Below, piece after piece: positions 1 to 8,578 of a stretch of 64,000 nucleotides of DNA. The stretch lies in the NCBI GenBank assembly GCA_019638775.1, contig JAHBTD010000001.1, positions 310,001 through 374,000 on the forward strand, read 5' to 3'. Each line of letters opens with the position of its first letter. Positions within the stretch are counted from its first letter, which is position 1. Source of the stretch: Fimbriimonadaceae bacterium. GTDB lineage: Bacteria; Armatimonadota; Fimbriimonadia; Fimbriimonadales; Fimbriimonadaceae. The notes under the pieces are model-generated. The model was given only the letters and a program-made list of their open reading frames with translations. It was not told the origin of the DNA and did not search any database. The position numbers and the translations under genes are program-made.

Positions 1-476
1 GCTTTGTCGAGCTGGGATTTAGCCGACCGCAACTGCGATTCGGCGGCAGCGACCGCCGCCGCTGTGCGCTGTGGCGCGATAGCCGCATTGGACTTTGCCT
101 GAGAAAGCTGCGACTGGGCTGAGCTGAGCTGCGCGAGAGCCTGCCTGAGCTGTGCGTTTTGAATAGAGGTCTCTTGAACGGCGAGCACCTGTCCTGCCTG
201 GACCGAGTCACCGTCTTTCACGTTGACCGAGGCCAGTCGTCCGGCAACTTTGGCGCCGACAGATGCGGTGTCGGAAGTGACGATCTGACCCGTTATGTCA
301 AGCGTTTCCGACATGGGCATGGACGTCGCGACTGCGGTCGTCACAAGCACTGCCTTATCTTTGATAATCTCTTCGGTGCGTTTGGCTTGTGCCTGAGCGG
401 CACGATTGACACACCCCGGCGTTACCAAGACCGCCGATAGACCAATAATCGTGGCGAAAACCAGCGATCTTTTCAT
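1..476 (-). CDS. Efflux periplasmic adaptor (HlyD/AcrA family), C-terminus cut by window edge
   Basis: This is the membrane fusion protein of a tripartite efflux pump, which links an inner-membrane transporter to TolC across the periplasm. About 158 N-terminal residues are visible. They show an export signal ending in VTPGC, a possible but non-canonical lipobox, then a biotinyl-lipoyl-like segment (AKVAGRLASVNVKDGDSVQAG) and an Ala/Gln-rich coiled-coil arm (LRQALAQLSSAQSQLSQAK). The ATG overlaps the stop of the upstream tolC-like gene (ATGA), so the two are translationally coupled. The rest of the gene, and probably an RND or ABC pump gene, lies beyond position 1. Confidence 0.85.
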   Translation of the reverse strand, partial: MKRSLVFATIIGLSAVLVTPGCVNRAAQAQAKRTEEIIKDKAVLVTTAVATSMPMSETLDITGQIVTSDTASVGAKVAGRLASVNVKDGDSVQAGQVLAVQETSIQNAQLRQALAQLSSAQSQLSQAKSNAAIAPQRTAAAVAAAESQLRSAKSQLDK

Positions 477-1795
477 TGCATTCCCCCTAACACTTCATCA
501 CGCGGACCTTTGGTCACGTCGTCATTGCCGATCGCCTTTTGCAATTGGGCAAAGGCGGTGAGATAGTCGTAGCGTGCGCGGACTTGTGAAGTCCTTGCAC
601 CGATAAGCTGAGTCTGTGCGTCGGTCACTTCGACCGAGATGCCCTCTCCGGCTTGAAGCCGAACGACTGCGAGGCGATAAGTCTCTTTCGCAAACTCGAC
701 TTGCTTGTTGGCGAGGTCGATCCGAGACTTGGCGTTCTGCAAATTTGTGAGCGCTTGGCGAACCTCCAATGAGACTCCGAGTTGCAGTTGGTCTAGCCTT
801 AGCTTGGCCTGCTTCTCATCCTCGGTTGCTGTCTTGACCTTTGCCCTTGTGAGCCCAGAGTCGTAAAGCGGGATCGAGAGCGTGACCACGCCGACCGTTG
901 TGTTGGACTGTGAAGAGAATCCCATCGCGTCGTAGTTGTGCGAATACTGAAGGCTAAACGAGAGCGACGGTTGAAGGCCGCTTCGCTGGGCTTCGCGGAT
1001 GAATCTCAGCGATTCGATCTGATAGCGGACCGCGGCAAGATCCGGGCGAAACTTCATCGCAGCCTCAACGGCCTGACCTTCGGGAACTTGTCCATTCGGC
1101 AATGCGTCGATGTCGACTAACACGACTTCGGTTTCTATCGGCCGCCCCAACGTATTGTTGAAGACCTCTTTGGCGAGTTCGTAGCCATTCGCAACCGTGA
1201 TGAGGTCAGATTCGGCCTGCTTGACCAGCGTTTCGAATCTGAGCACGTCAACCCTTGCAAAGCTTCCCTGCCTCTCGTTCGCTCGTGCGTTTTCTAACCT
1301 CTCCATCGAGAGCTTCAGATTCTCCTCGGCAACGTCGAGCTGTGCCTTGGCCTGCAGAACTTGAAAATAGCCTTGCCGAACCTGGAGCCGCAGAGCATTC
1401 TTCTCTGCTTGGAGCAAAGCCACGCTGGCGTCTTCGACGGCACGGGAAGCCTTGATGCCTCGGCTAATATTGCCGGCGATATCGAGCGGCATGGAAAGGC
1501 TTAGTTTTGATTCCTTGCTGTCGATGGGGCGGGTGACAATGGTTGATGAGCCAAAGCTTGAGGTCAACTCTTTGTCGAATCGGGTGTAGGTCGAGTCCAG
1601 CGTCAGCTTAGGCCCTGCAAGCGCCTTTGCCTGATCAACTTGGTATTTCGTCTTGTCAACGTTCGAAGCGGCGATTCGGACCGAAAAAGCGTTCTTCTCG
1701 GCGATCATTAGCGCTTGATCGAGCGTGAGCGAATTGTCTTGGGTCATTGGGACGAGGGATGCCCAAGCGGCAATCCCCAACGGTAGAAGCACCAA
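473..1795 (-). CDS. TolC-family outer membrane efflux protein
   Basis: A 440-residue protein, the normal length for the TolC/OEP family, which forms the outer-membrane exit duct of tripartite pumps. It has a short hydrophobic leader, then SLTLDQALMIAEKNAF, the classic start of the mature OEP domain, and two long Ala/Gln/Leu-rich helical repeats. The start is TTG, with AAGGAGG placed about 8 bases upstream inside the end of the preceding gene. GTG one codon later is an alternative. It sits between an AbrB-type regulator and the adaptor gene in one operon, so it is probably the dedicated duct of that pump. Confidence 0.9.
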   Translation of the reverse strand: MVLLPLGIAAWASLVPMTQDNSLTLDQALMIAEKNAFSVRIAASNVDKTKYQVDQAKALAGPKLTLDSTYTRFDKELTSSFGSSTIVTRPIDSKESKLSLSMPLDIAGNISRGIKASRAVEDASVALLQAEKNALRLQVRQGYFQVLQAKAQLDVAEENLKLSMERLENARANERQGSFARVDVLRFETLVKQAESDLITVANGYELAKEVFNNTLGRPIETEVVLVDIDALPNGQVPEGQAVEAAMKFRPDLAAVRYQIESLRFIREAQRSGLQPSLSFSLQYSHNYDAMGFSSQSNTTVGVVTLSIPLYDSGLTRAKVKTATEDEKQAKLRLDQLQLGVSLEVRQALTNLQNAKSRIDLANKQVEFAKETYRLAVVRLQAGEGISVEVTDAQTQLIGARTSQVRARYDYLTAFAQLQKAIGNDDVTKGPRDEVLGGMQ

Positions 1796-1796
1796 T

Positions 1797-2084
1797 TTAT
1801 CCTTCCTCCTTCGGCTCTTTTTCGAGCTCTCTCAGACTTCTATCGAAGTCATCAAGGAACTCGCGTACAGACTCCATCTTAAAAATCATCAGGCCTTTGT
1901 GGGCCGGGTGACGCATAACGAGCAGCTTATCGCCGGGGTTAAACCCGTACTCTTGCCTCGCTTCGGCGGGGATGACGATCTGTCCGCGCTCACCCACCGT
2001 AACGGACCCGAGGAAACAGGAGTCCCAGCACATCGGTTTATCAGAATGAGGATTCATACTTTTCATACGCAGTATGCATTTCAT
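1797..2084 (-). CDS. SpoVT/AbrB-type DNA-binding protein, efflux operon regulator
   Basis: A 95-residue protein with an AbrB/MazE swapped-hairpin domain: SVTVGERGQIVIPAEARQEY followed by GFNPGDKLLVM. These proteins bind DNA as dimers and act either as transition-state regulators or as antitoxins. Here it is the first gene of the efflux operon, one base from the tolC-like start, and no toxin gene is adjacent, so a local transcriptional regulator is the likely role (inference). Internal ATGs at 2066 and 2057 are possible starts, because the domain begins only near residue 27. The C-terminus is Lys/Glu-rich. Confidence 0.8.
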   Translation of the reverse strand: MKCILRMKSMNPHSDKPMCWDSCFLGSVTVGERGQIVIPAEARQEYGFNPGDKLLVMRHPAHKGLMIFKMESVREFLDDFDRSLRELEKEPKEEG

Positions 2085-2206
2085 TCAACTCCGCTGAATA
2101 GGCATTCTCCAAGAAAGGGACTATTTTTGATCCTTCCGTTGGGTGCCCTCCTCACTCATCATGCACCGGGTAGGTGATGGTGTATGGGCCACAGGTACTC
2201 TAGGGC

Positions 2207-3127
2207 ATGCCCTCAGCCACTTTAGGCAGGACTAACGTCGCATTCCCCGAGGTCTGGCTGAGCCTTTCGCCGCCTTATGAGCCGCACGAGGGCTGGTTAG
2301 ATGCTTTGGTCGGATCAGCTCTTGAGGGCGGGAGCCCGATTGACGTATCCAGCCAGCCCGGGCTCTGGGGAGGGGCTTTGCGAGGCAAACAGGCTTGCCT
2401 GATGACTATCGGGGATGGGGATGTTGTACGGTCTACCGAAGAGGCTCATGCGACAAGCCTCTTACAGGCGCACCTCATTGAGACACTTTGCGCGTTAGGT
2501 CGTGAGACGATCGACTTCTACTTTCTCAGGGTACGCGAGCCCTTGAAGGAGTATCAAATCACGGGCGCCCTTGCCGCTTTGGAAAATGCCAAGCAGGAGG
2601 GGCATGTGCGCTTTATCGGTCTTTGTGCGGACGGTGAGGGATTGGCAGCGATGAGCGCTTGGCAATTTCACGACGCCTTTGAGGCAGCGCTTATCCCGCG
2701 CAACCCCTACGATTCCTCGGCCTACGATGCGATGAAGAGGTTGGCGGATGAGCGTCGGGTTGGGGTGGTCACCTCGCGACCCTTGAATTGGGGTTATGGC
2801 CTTCCCTTTTCTGCTTTGCCCTCTCCGTGGAAGTTGCGGAACCTTACACAGTCGTTTTATGGGCTCACGATTGCCCAAGCTGTGATCGCATCTTTGGCAA
2901 AGGAGAATCCTGTGCTCGTTGGTGTGCGAACGCCGAAAGAGGTTGAGATGGCTCTGGAAGCGCCTAAGAATACGCTTCCCGATGGGCTTGATGCGATGCT
3001 TGAACCGTTCCTTGAGGCGTTCGACGATGATGGTGTTTGGGAGGATATCGCGAGTGACTCCCGAGCTTGGATGAGGCAAGCCGCTCAGCGTCGGCAAAAG
3101 TCGTTGAGCCGAAGTCTGGCAAAATAG
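2207..3127 (+). CDS. Aldo/keto reductase-like protein, probably catalytically degenerate
   Basis: A 306-residue protein resembling the aldo/keto reductase barrel. ETIDFYFLRVREP corresponds to the ID-x-Y-x-x-H region, ALENAKQEGHVRFIGLC is the typical 'KxGKIRYIG(L/V)S' strand, and AQAVIASLAKENPVLVGVRTP matches the C-terminal cofactor part. The N-terminal section that normally carries the Asp/Tyr/Lys/His tetrad is shortened and I could not find the tetrad; the usual H after 'DFYFL' is R. It may bind a nucleotide without reductase activity. It leads a four-gene operon, with 4 bases to the next gene. Confidence 0.65.
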   Translation: MPSATLGRTNVAFPEVWLSLSPPYEPHEGWLDALVGSALEGGSPIDVSSQPGLWGGALRGKQACLMTIGDGDVVRSTEEAHATSLLQAHLIETLCALGRETIDFYFLRVREPLKEYQITGALAALENAKQEGHVRFIGLCADGEGLAAMSAWQFHDAFEAALIPRNPYDSSAYDAMKRLADERRVGVVTSRPLNWGYGLPFSALPSPWKLRNLTQSFYGLTIAQAVIASLAKENPVLVGVRTPKEVEMALEAPKNTLPDGLDAMLEPFLEAFDDDGVWEDIASDSRAWMRQAAQRRQKSLSRSLAK

Positions 3128-3131
3128 AGCG

Positions 3132-3395
3132 GTGGAAGAGGGATACCGCGCATACGCGCTTGTCACTATGGCGATTGCTGGGCTCCTGATTGTCGTCAAT
3201 CTCTTCCTGTATCCAAAGCGCGGCCCAACCTCTTTGCTGCTTTCGGCGGCTCTTGGCGCGTTTATTCTTTTTCAGTACTCGCTTTACGCAAGCCTTTCTG
3301 ATGGTGTCCGCTACTCGGCAATCGGATTGATGATCGTCCTTTTGATCATCCACTTTATGGTCACTGCCCGCAAAGCCCCGAGGGGTAAACGTTGA
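3132..3395 (+). CDS. Small membrane protein, three predicted transmembrane helices
   Basis: An 87-residue protein of unknown function with a GTG start. Three hydrophobic segments (about residues 8-26, 33-52 and 60-78) and a basic tail (TARKAPRGKR) suggest a membrane protein with a cytoplasmic C-terminus. It is spaced 4 bases from the gene before and its stop TGA overlaps the TTG start of the next gene, so it is clearly part of the operon. I recognise no family. Confidence 0.75.
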   Translation: MEEGYRAYALVTMAIAGLLIVVNLFLYPKRGPTSLLLSAALGAFILFQYSLYASLSDGVRYSAIGLMIVLLIIHFMVTARKAPRGKR

Positions 3396-4669
3396 GGATT
3401 GCGGTGGTCGGGGCGGGGGCAGCTGGTCTTTGGACGGCAACGCTTTTGCAAAGAGCTGGACTCGATGTAGCGGTCTTTGAAGCCCGCAACCGAGTTGGCG
3501 GACGACTTTATACCTTTGAGGATGGGGAGCTTGCGTTTGAAGCGGGCGGCGAGTGGATTGATGCCGACCACGAACGCTGCTTGCAGATCTGTCAGGCGTA
3601 CGAATTGGAGCCGGAGCCTTCGCATGGCTGGCCGGGGCGGGTCGTCTATCAAGGCCAGTGGAGCAACGAAGTTGAGCTTTGGAGCGATGCGCTTGAGGAT
3701 GAACTGCGATTGGACGCGGCAGCGCATGAACTGATCAGGAACCTTGAACCCGAACCGTGGAAGAATTGGCAAGCGGAGGACTTGGACAATACAAGTTTGG
3801 GGGATTTTGTGCGGACGAACTGCCAATCGGAACGGGGCAAATGGTGGCTCACGAACAAGTACCGATCGGACGAGGGCGATGAGCTTGGGAATATCTCCCT
3901 GCTAGGCTGGCTCTGCGGCTACATGCACTATGTGGATCGCGAATCCGATGCGATGAGCGCCTACCGTGTACCCGGTGGGATTCAGCGTCTGCTGGAGAAG
4001 ATCGCCGAGGACCTTCATGGACCGCTTTATCTGGGCAAGACTCTTCGGCGGGTGGACAATCACGATGATGAAGTGATCCTCCATTTCGACGATGGGATCG
4101 TCAAATGCGACCGTGCGGTGCTGGCCCTACCGCCTCGAACATTGGAGCAGATTGTGTTTACCCCGGCTCTCACCACCGGTAAGCGGTGCGCGATTGAAGC
4201 CTGCCCCATGAGCCGTATTGTGAAGATTGCGATGGCCTTTGAATCGCCTTGGTGGGAGGAGTTGGACTGGACGGGAAGGCTACACTGCGACAGCAAACTG
4301 CAACAGATATGGAACGGGACGAGGGGTGAAGTCCCGGTGCTGAATGCGTACATTTGTGGCGATGACGCGGTTTGGTGGGCTCAACAAGACAATGCAGCAC
4401 GAATAGCGGCAGCAAGCCTTGCCGAGTATTTCCCGATTGCCAAGGAGGAGTATGTGCGCGGCTGGACCTTTGATTGGGCGAGCGATCCCTACTGTTATGG
4501 AGGGTTCTCACACATGTCGCCGGGATATGCTCTTGGACACATGAAGCACATTGCGACTTCTGAGGATCGCATTCATTTTGCCGGGGAGCATACAGCTCTT
4601 TGGACCGGCTTTATCGAGGGGGCGTTTGAGAGCGCGGAGCGCGTCGCCGCCGAGGTCATTCATGCGTAA
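3392..4669 (+). CDS. FAD-dependent amine oxidase
   Basis: A 425-residue flavin monoamine oxidase family protein. The N-terminus carries the dinucleotide-binding fold (VVGAGAAGL, GxGxxG at residues 7-12) followed by FEARNRVGGR. The C-terminus carries IHFAGEHTALWTGFIEGA, the second FAD-contact motif of the family, and GGEWID near residue 51 fits the substrate domain. Members oxidise amines or amino acids to imines with O2; the substrate here is unknown. The start is TTG, overlapping the previous stop, and the stop overlaps the amidohydrolase start, so amine oxidation and amide hydrolysis are probably coupled steps of one small catabolic pathway (inference). Confidence 0.9.
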   Translation: MRIAVVGAGAAGLWTATLLQRAGLDVAVFEARNRVGGRLYTFEDGELAFEAGGEWIDADHERCLQICQAYELEPEPSHGWPGRVVYQGQWSNEVELWSDALEDELRLDAAAHELIRNLEPEPWKNWQAEDLDNTSLGDFVRTNCQSERGKWWLTNKYRSDEGDELGNISLLGWLCGYMHYVDRESDAMSAYRVPGGIQRLLEKIAEDLHGPLYLGKTLRRVDNHDDEVILHFDDGIVKCDRAVLALPPRTLEQIVFTPALTTGKRCAIEACPMSRIVKIAMAFESPWWEELDWTGRLHCDSKLQQIWNGTRGEVPVLNAYICGDDAVWWAQQDNAARIAAASLAEYFPIAKEEYVRGWTFDWASDPYCYGGFSHMSPGYALGHMKHIATSEDRIHFAGEHTALWTGFIEGAFESAERVAAEVIHA

Positions 4670-6167
4670 GCTGTATACCAATTTTCGATGGTGGCGCACA
4701 GGTGCGCCTTCTTATATGGCCGTCGCCGACGGTGGAGTGGAGTTTCGTGAGGAGGGAGTGTTCGTCGGGGAGTACGACGGTGAGCGAGTGGACCTTGAGG
4801 GCAAGTTCCTTATGCCGTCGTTCATCGACTGTCACTGCCACATCCTTCCAACTGGGCAGGACCTGCTCAAGCTGCACCTCGGGAACTGCAACAGTCGGGC
4901 CGAGATACTCGATGCGCTAAGGGATTATGAGAAGGGACTGGAGCCTGGGGAATGGCTGCTTGCCGTCCACTACGACCAGACCAAGTTTTCGGACGGCATT
5001 CACCTCACTCGCGACGAGTTAGACGGAATCTCTTTGGGAAGACCGATCTTGCTGCGCCATGTGAGTGGGCACGCGGGAATCGCCAATTCGGCGGCCCTTG
5101 TTGCAGCAGGTATCGACGAATCAACGCCCAATCCAGGTGGAGGTTCGTTTGAGCGCGGACGGGATGGCCGCATGAACGGCGTTTTGCTTGAGGATGCGAA
5201 CAACATGGTGAGCGCGGCGATTCCCGAACCGACGCAGGAGCAGTTGGTCGAGGCGATTTTGGCGGCGGGGGAGAAGATGGCAGGACTCGGCATCGCTTGC
5301 GCGAGCGACATGCTGACGGGCAAGCACGATATCACCAAGGAGATTGAGGCTTACCGCATCGCCAGTGAACAAGGCTGCAAGATTCGGATGAGGCTGTATG
5401 CGATCTGGTCGAAGGTTTTTGGCCCTCGGGGGATTGGCTCTGAGCGGTTGCGTGAGCTGAATGCGTTTATGAACCATGACGCTTGCCGGATCAACGGTAT
5501 CAAAATCTTCGCTGACGGCGCTATCGGGGCAGGGACGGCGGCGATCTACGGCAAGTATGATGCTGCCGAGCTCCCGGAGCATGGCAACTGGTCGGGGCAG
5601 TTAATCTATCAGCCGGACAAGCTGAACGAGATGGTGCGGATTGCGGATGCGGCCGGGTTTCCGGTGTCAATCCACTCGATCGGCGACTATTCGACCGACC
5701 TCGTGATGAACGCCTACGAGCAGACCCCGGACCCGTCGGTGCATCGCATTGAACATGCCATGCTCTTGAGCGATGCGCAGATTGACCGGATGGCAAGGCT
5801 GGGAATCTGCTGCACAATGCAGCCGGAGTTCTTGATGCGGTTTGGACACGCCTATCTTCGTCAGCTTGGGCCGGAGCGGGCTTCGAAGCTAAAGCGTTGC
5901 CGGTCGCTTTTGGATGCGGAGATACCTTTGGCGTTTAGCTCTGATCGTCCAATTGTGCCGGGTGATCCGCTTGATGGCATTCGTTCGGCGGTGAGAAGAC
6001 CCAAGGGGTTTGACTTGGCAGAGAGCGTGTCGCCCGAGGAAGCGATCATGGCTTACACACAAGGCTCAGCGCAGGCCAACGATGACAGCGAGGCGATGGG
6101 AAGCCTTAATTCGGGGCAATTTGCCGACTTTCAGGTGTTGGATGGGGACCCTCTGGAGGGTCTGTAA
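4662..6167 (+). CDS. Amidohydrolase (Amidohydro_3 / YtcJ-like)
   Basis: A 501-residue metal-dependent hydrolase. FIDCHCH gives the HxH metal ligands after strand 1, SIHSIGD and HRIEHAMLL supply later His ligands, and FSSDRPIVPGDPL carries the catalytic Asp of strand 8. The C-terminal FADFQVLDGDPL returns to the small beta domain. The chosen start (MRKLYTNF) overlaps the amine oxidase stop by 8 bases; an in-frame ATG 111 bases earlier lies inside the amine oxidase gene and gives a non-homologous tail. The family hydrolyses N-acyl or cyclic amide bonds; the substrate cannot be read from sequence. It is the last gene of the operon. Confidence 0.9.
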   Translation: MRKLYTNFRWWRTGAPSYMAVADGGVEFREEGVFVGEYDGERVDLEGKFLMPSFIDCHCHILPTGQDLLKLHLGNCNSRAEILDALRDYEKGLEPGEWLLAVHYDQTKFSDGIHLTRDELDGISLGRPILLRHVSGHAGIANSAALVAAGIDESTPNPGGGSFERGRDGRMNGVLLEDANNMVSAAIPEPTQEQLVEAILAAGEKMAGLGIACASDMLTGKHDITKEIEAYRIASEQGCKIRMRLYAIWSKVFGPRGIGSERLRELNAFMNHDACRINGIKIFADGAIGAGTAAIYGKYDAAELPEHGNWSGQLIYQPDKLNEMVRIADAAGFPVSIHSIGDYSTDLVMNAYEQTPDPSVHRIEHAMLLSDAQIDRMARLGICCTMQPEFLMRFGHAYLRQLGPERASKLKRCRSLLDAEIPLAFSSDRPIVPGDPLDGIRSAVRRPKGFDLAESVSPEEAIMAYTQGSAQANDDSEAMGSLNSGQFADFQVLDGDPLEGL

Positions 6168-6326
6168 GCCGGTTTTTTCTTCACCGGTTGAACGTCTACG
6201 TTTAGGTCGAATCTGGGCTGTTCAAGTTCAAATAGGGACCGTCGATAGGACTTTGCATTTTATGCGGAACCGACAGTAAGGTTCGCGCGTTGAATTCAGT
6301 GACGCATATCCTCCTTCCCACCCAGC

Positions 6327-6352
6327 ACGGCCCCTTCCCACCAAGGGGCCGT
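6327..6352. terminator. Bidirectional terminator hairpin
   Basis: A perfect 10-bp inverted repeat (ACGGCCCCTT / AAGGGGCCGT) with a 6-base loop lies between two convergent genes, the amidohydrolase and the PilZ gene. The T-tract is weak on both sides, so termination efficiency is uncertain. Confidence 0.6.
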
Positions 6353-6372
6353 TGCACTTTATCCGGCCCGGT

Positions 6373-7053
6373 TTATGCCTCCACGGCAAATCTCAAACGC
6401 GACCATTGAACCTTGACGGGCTCTTCAAACACGAGGCGGGTGGAGTACATCCCTCGTCCGTCTTCGACTTGTGTTTCCAGCACGGCAGCGTAGGTGGGCG
6501 ATTCGGCCCAGGGCAGTTGGACGGCAACGCGGTCGCCATTTGCAAAGCGGCGTGGCAGGACAGCTTTAGCACCGCCCTCGGAGATGTCGAGCAAGTTACC
6601 TTCAATCGCTTCGACAGTAAGTGAGATCCCATTCAGTCGGAGCCGCTTCTGGCTGCGACGTTCGTGAGCATTGGCCTGCTTGGGCTTTTCGAGGATCAGT
6701 TCGTGAGTTTCGTTCTCGCGTGATATGACATGGGTTCGGAACAACAGCACGCCGTGCTCGGTGGGGCACTCCGCAGTGACGGCTTCGCCTTCTCGGAGGG
6801 GGACATAAACGTCGCGCTTGATGGGGGCTGAGAAAACCCAGCCTTCGGGGGTTTCACGTAGGAATCGGGCTCGATAAATGCCGGAGACGGTTCGGAGCCG
6901 CATTGTCCCGCCAACGGTAGGCGTTGCCTTTTGGCTGCGCTTGCGAAGCGTGACCCACGCATAGGAACCGATGATGCTGCACGAGAGCACCATAGTGAAA
7001 TAGCCGATCATCTCGGCTATCTGGCTAAGTTGGCTCTCCGGTCTGACGCTCAT
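6373..7053 (-). CDS. Membrane-anchored PilZ (c-di-GMP receptor) protein
   Basis: A 226-residue protein with one N-terminal transmembrane helix (about residues 14-36), a YcgR-N-like beta domain, and a PilZ domain. The c-di-GMP motif is intact: RxxxR at R133-R137 and D-x-S-x-x-G at D156, S158 and G161. It should sense c-di-GMP at the inner membrane and pass the signal to a partner. Its start overlaps the TPR gene upstream by 29 bases, so it belongs to the zinc-ribbon/TPR operon, and its output may be that TPR system. A start at residue 15 would delete the front of the helix and is less likely. Confidence 0.85.
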   Translation of the reverse strand: MSVRPESQLSQIAEMIGYFTMVLSCSIIGSYAWVTLRKRSQKATPTVGGTMRLRTVSGIYRARFLRETPEGWVFSAPIKRDVYVPLREGEAVTAECPTEHGVLLFRTHVISRENETHELILEKPKQANAHERRSQKRLRLNGISLTVEAIEGNLLDISEGGAKAVLPRRFANGDRVAVQLPWAESPTYAAVLETQVEDGRGMYSTRLVFEEPVKVQWSRLRFAVEA

Positions 7054-8578
7054 TTGAATATGTCTCTTGGGCCTTTTCGTAGCTCTTCAGAGCTTCTCCA
7101 AGGTTAATGGTGGCGTCGGTTACAATCTCGTCGTTCAGAGTGCCGAACGATCCTTTGACGTCACTTAGACATTGAGCCAGCAATTTTAAGGCCAAAAGTC
7201 GAAGGTCGTTTGAATTCGTGTGAGCCTTGGGGATGGTCAGTTTTGACAGCACCTGGGTGATGGCGTCGGTGCGGTTGAGGAGGATTACACAATCGACGGG
7301 AAGGTTTTGGTCCTTCGGATTTAGGCGGGTTCTTTGAAAGAGCGACCGGATATCGAGGTCCGTTTGCACCATCATCGAATTCACCATTGTGACGACGAAG
7401 GCATAACGTTCGCGGACGGTGGTTTCGGTTGGCGTCGCGTCAAGCTTGGTCGCCTGATCCATATCGGCTTGGCATCCGGCTAAGTTGCCCATCATCGCCT
7501 TAGCAAGAGCCCGTTTATAGTAAGCCTCGGCTGATGGGTTTGCCTGAATCGCGGCGTCGAAATGCTCAATCGCAGACCCATATCGAAGACCTTTCAGGCT
7601 GATTTCACCCATCAAGAGTCGGATTTCGGGGGCGTTTGCGTCTCGCGCTACTGCTTCGTTGATATCTAAAGTTGCCTCGTCGAGGTTCCCGACTTCGAGC
7701 CAGCCACGAGCGGCTAAGACTCTGAACTTCACTTGCTCAGGAAACAGGACAGCGCCTCGGCGAGCCTCGGCTGCGGCGAGGGCGGGTTCTCCGATCTGCA
7801 TCAGCGATCCCACGAGCATGAGCCTACGCTCGGGGTCGAGCGGCTCGGCATCGACGGCGTCGCGAAGGAGATTCACGGCTCCCGATACCCGGCCCACGCT
7901 GAGCATTTGATTGACGTTTGCCCTGAGTTCGGTGTTGTCGACAGTGCGATTGATGGGGGGCGGAACGGTCACATTGCTGTTGTTTTGCATGTGAACATTC
8001 TCTGGATCGGGAGTTCCCTGTCGTGGATTTGCGGGGAGGTCTTTGAGCGGGCCACCGCTCATTTTGAGCGCCCATGTTCGCGCGGCCGAGTGCAACGCGT
8101 TCTCCATGCTGAATTCGATGGAGCCCCCTACGACGACCTTGTTCTTGTCTTTCCAGATTTGCCGACGTCCACGGTAAAGCTCTGCTTCTACCTCTAGCCC
8201 TTCTTGGTTGGTAATGGCGCGGACGAAGAGCACGTACTCGGCTTTGAACTTTCCAAGCACGCTCACGGCATAGTCGAGATTCGGAACATCTGGGGGATTA
8301 ACGATTACATTATCTTCGACAGCTGCTCGAAAAACGGGGTCTGTCAAGCTCCAGACAACCGATTCCAGGCGACCTTCATCGTCCATTTCGGATGCCATGA
8401 TCGAAGCAATCTTGACATTTGGATCGTAATTTTCGAGCGCCTTATCCATCCTTTGGATGATAAGAACGCGAGGGACTTCTGCGGCAAGCGCGGAAGCCCC
8501 AAGAAAAATGGATAGAAGAAGAACCGTATACTTTCGGATGGTTAGCCGCCTCGCAGGACTCTCATCGCCTGCTGACAC
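7025..8578 (-). CDS. Secreted/periplasmic TPR-repeat protein
   Basis: A 517-residue protein with a signal peptide (RKYTVLLLSIFLGASALAAE), an N-terminal domain of about 150 residues I do not recognise, a linker, then TPR-like helical pairs from about residue 220 to 380 (for example NPSAEAYYKRALAKAMMGN). The GTG start lies inside the 3' end of the preceding zinc-ribbon gene (37-base overlap) and no better start is available. It probably acts as an envelope scaffold. The overlaps on both sides tie it to the zinc-ribbon/TPR protein and the PilZ receptor. Confidence 0.75.
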   Translation of the reverse strand: MSAGDESPARRLTIRKYTVLLLSIFLGASALAAEVPRVLIIQRMDKALENYDPNVKIASIMASEMDDEGRLESVVWSLTDPVFRAAVEDNVIVNPPDVPNLDYAVSVLGKFKAEYVLFVRAITNQEGLEVEAELYRGRRQIWKDKNKVVVGGSIEFSMENALHSAARTWALKMSGGPLKDLPANPRQGTPDPENVHMQNNSNVTVPPPINRTVDNTELRANVNQMLSVGRVSGAVNLLRDAVDAEPLDPERRLMLVGSLMQIGEPALAAAEARRGAVLFPEQVKFRVLAARGWLEVGNLDEATLDINEAVARDANAPEIRLLMGEISLKGLRYGSAIEHFDAAIQANPSAEAYYKRALAKAMMGNLAGCQADMDQATKLDATPTETTVRERYAFVVTMVNSMMVQTDLDIRSLFQRTRLNPKDQNLPVDCVILLNRTDAITQVLSKLTIPKAHTNSNDLRLLALKLLAQCLSDVKGSFGTLNDEIVTDATINLGEALKSYEKAQETYSNERQTGEPT

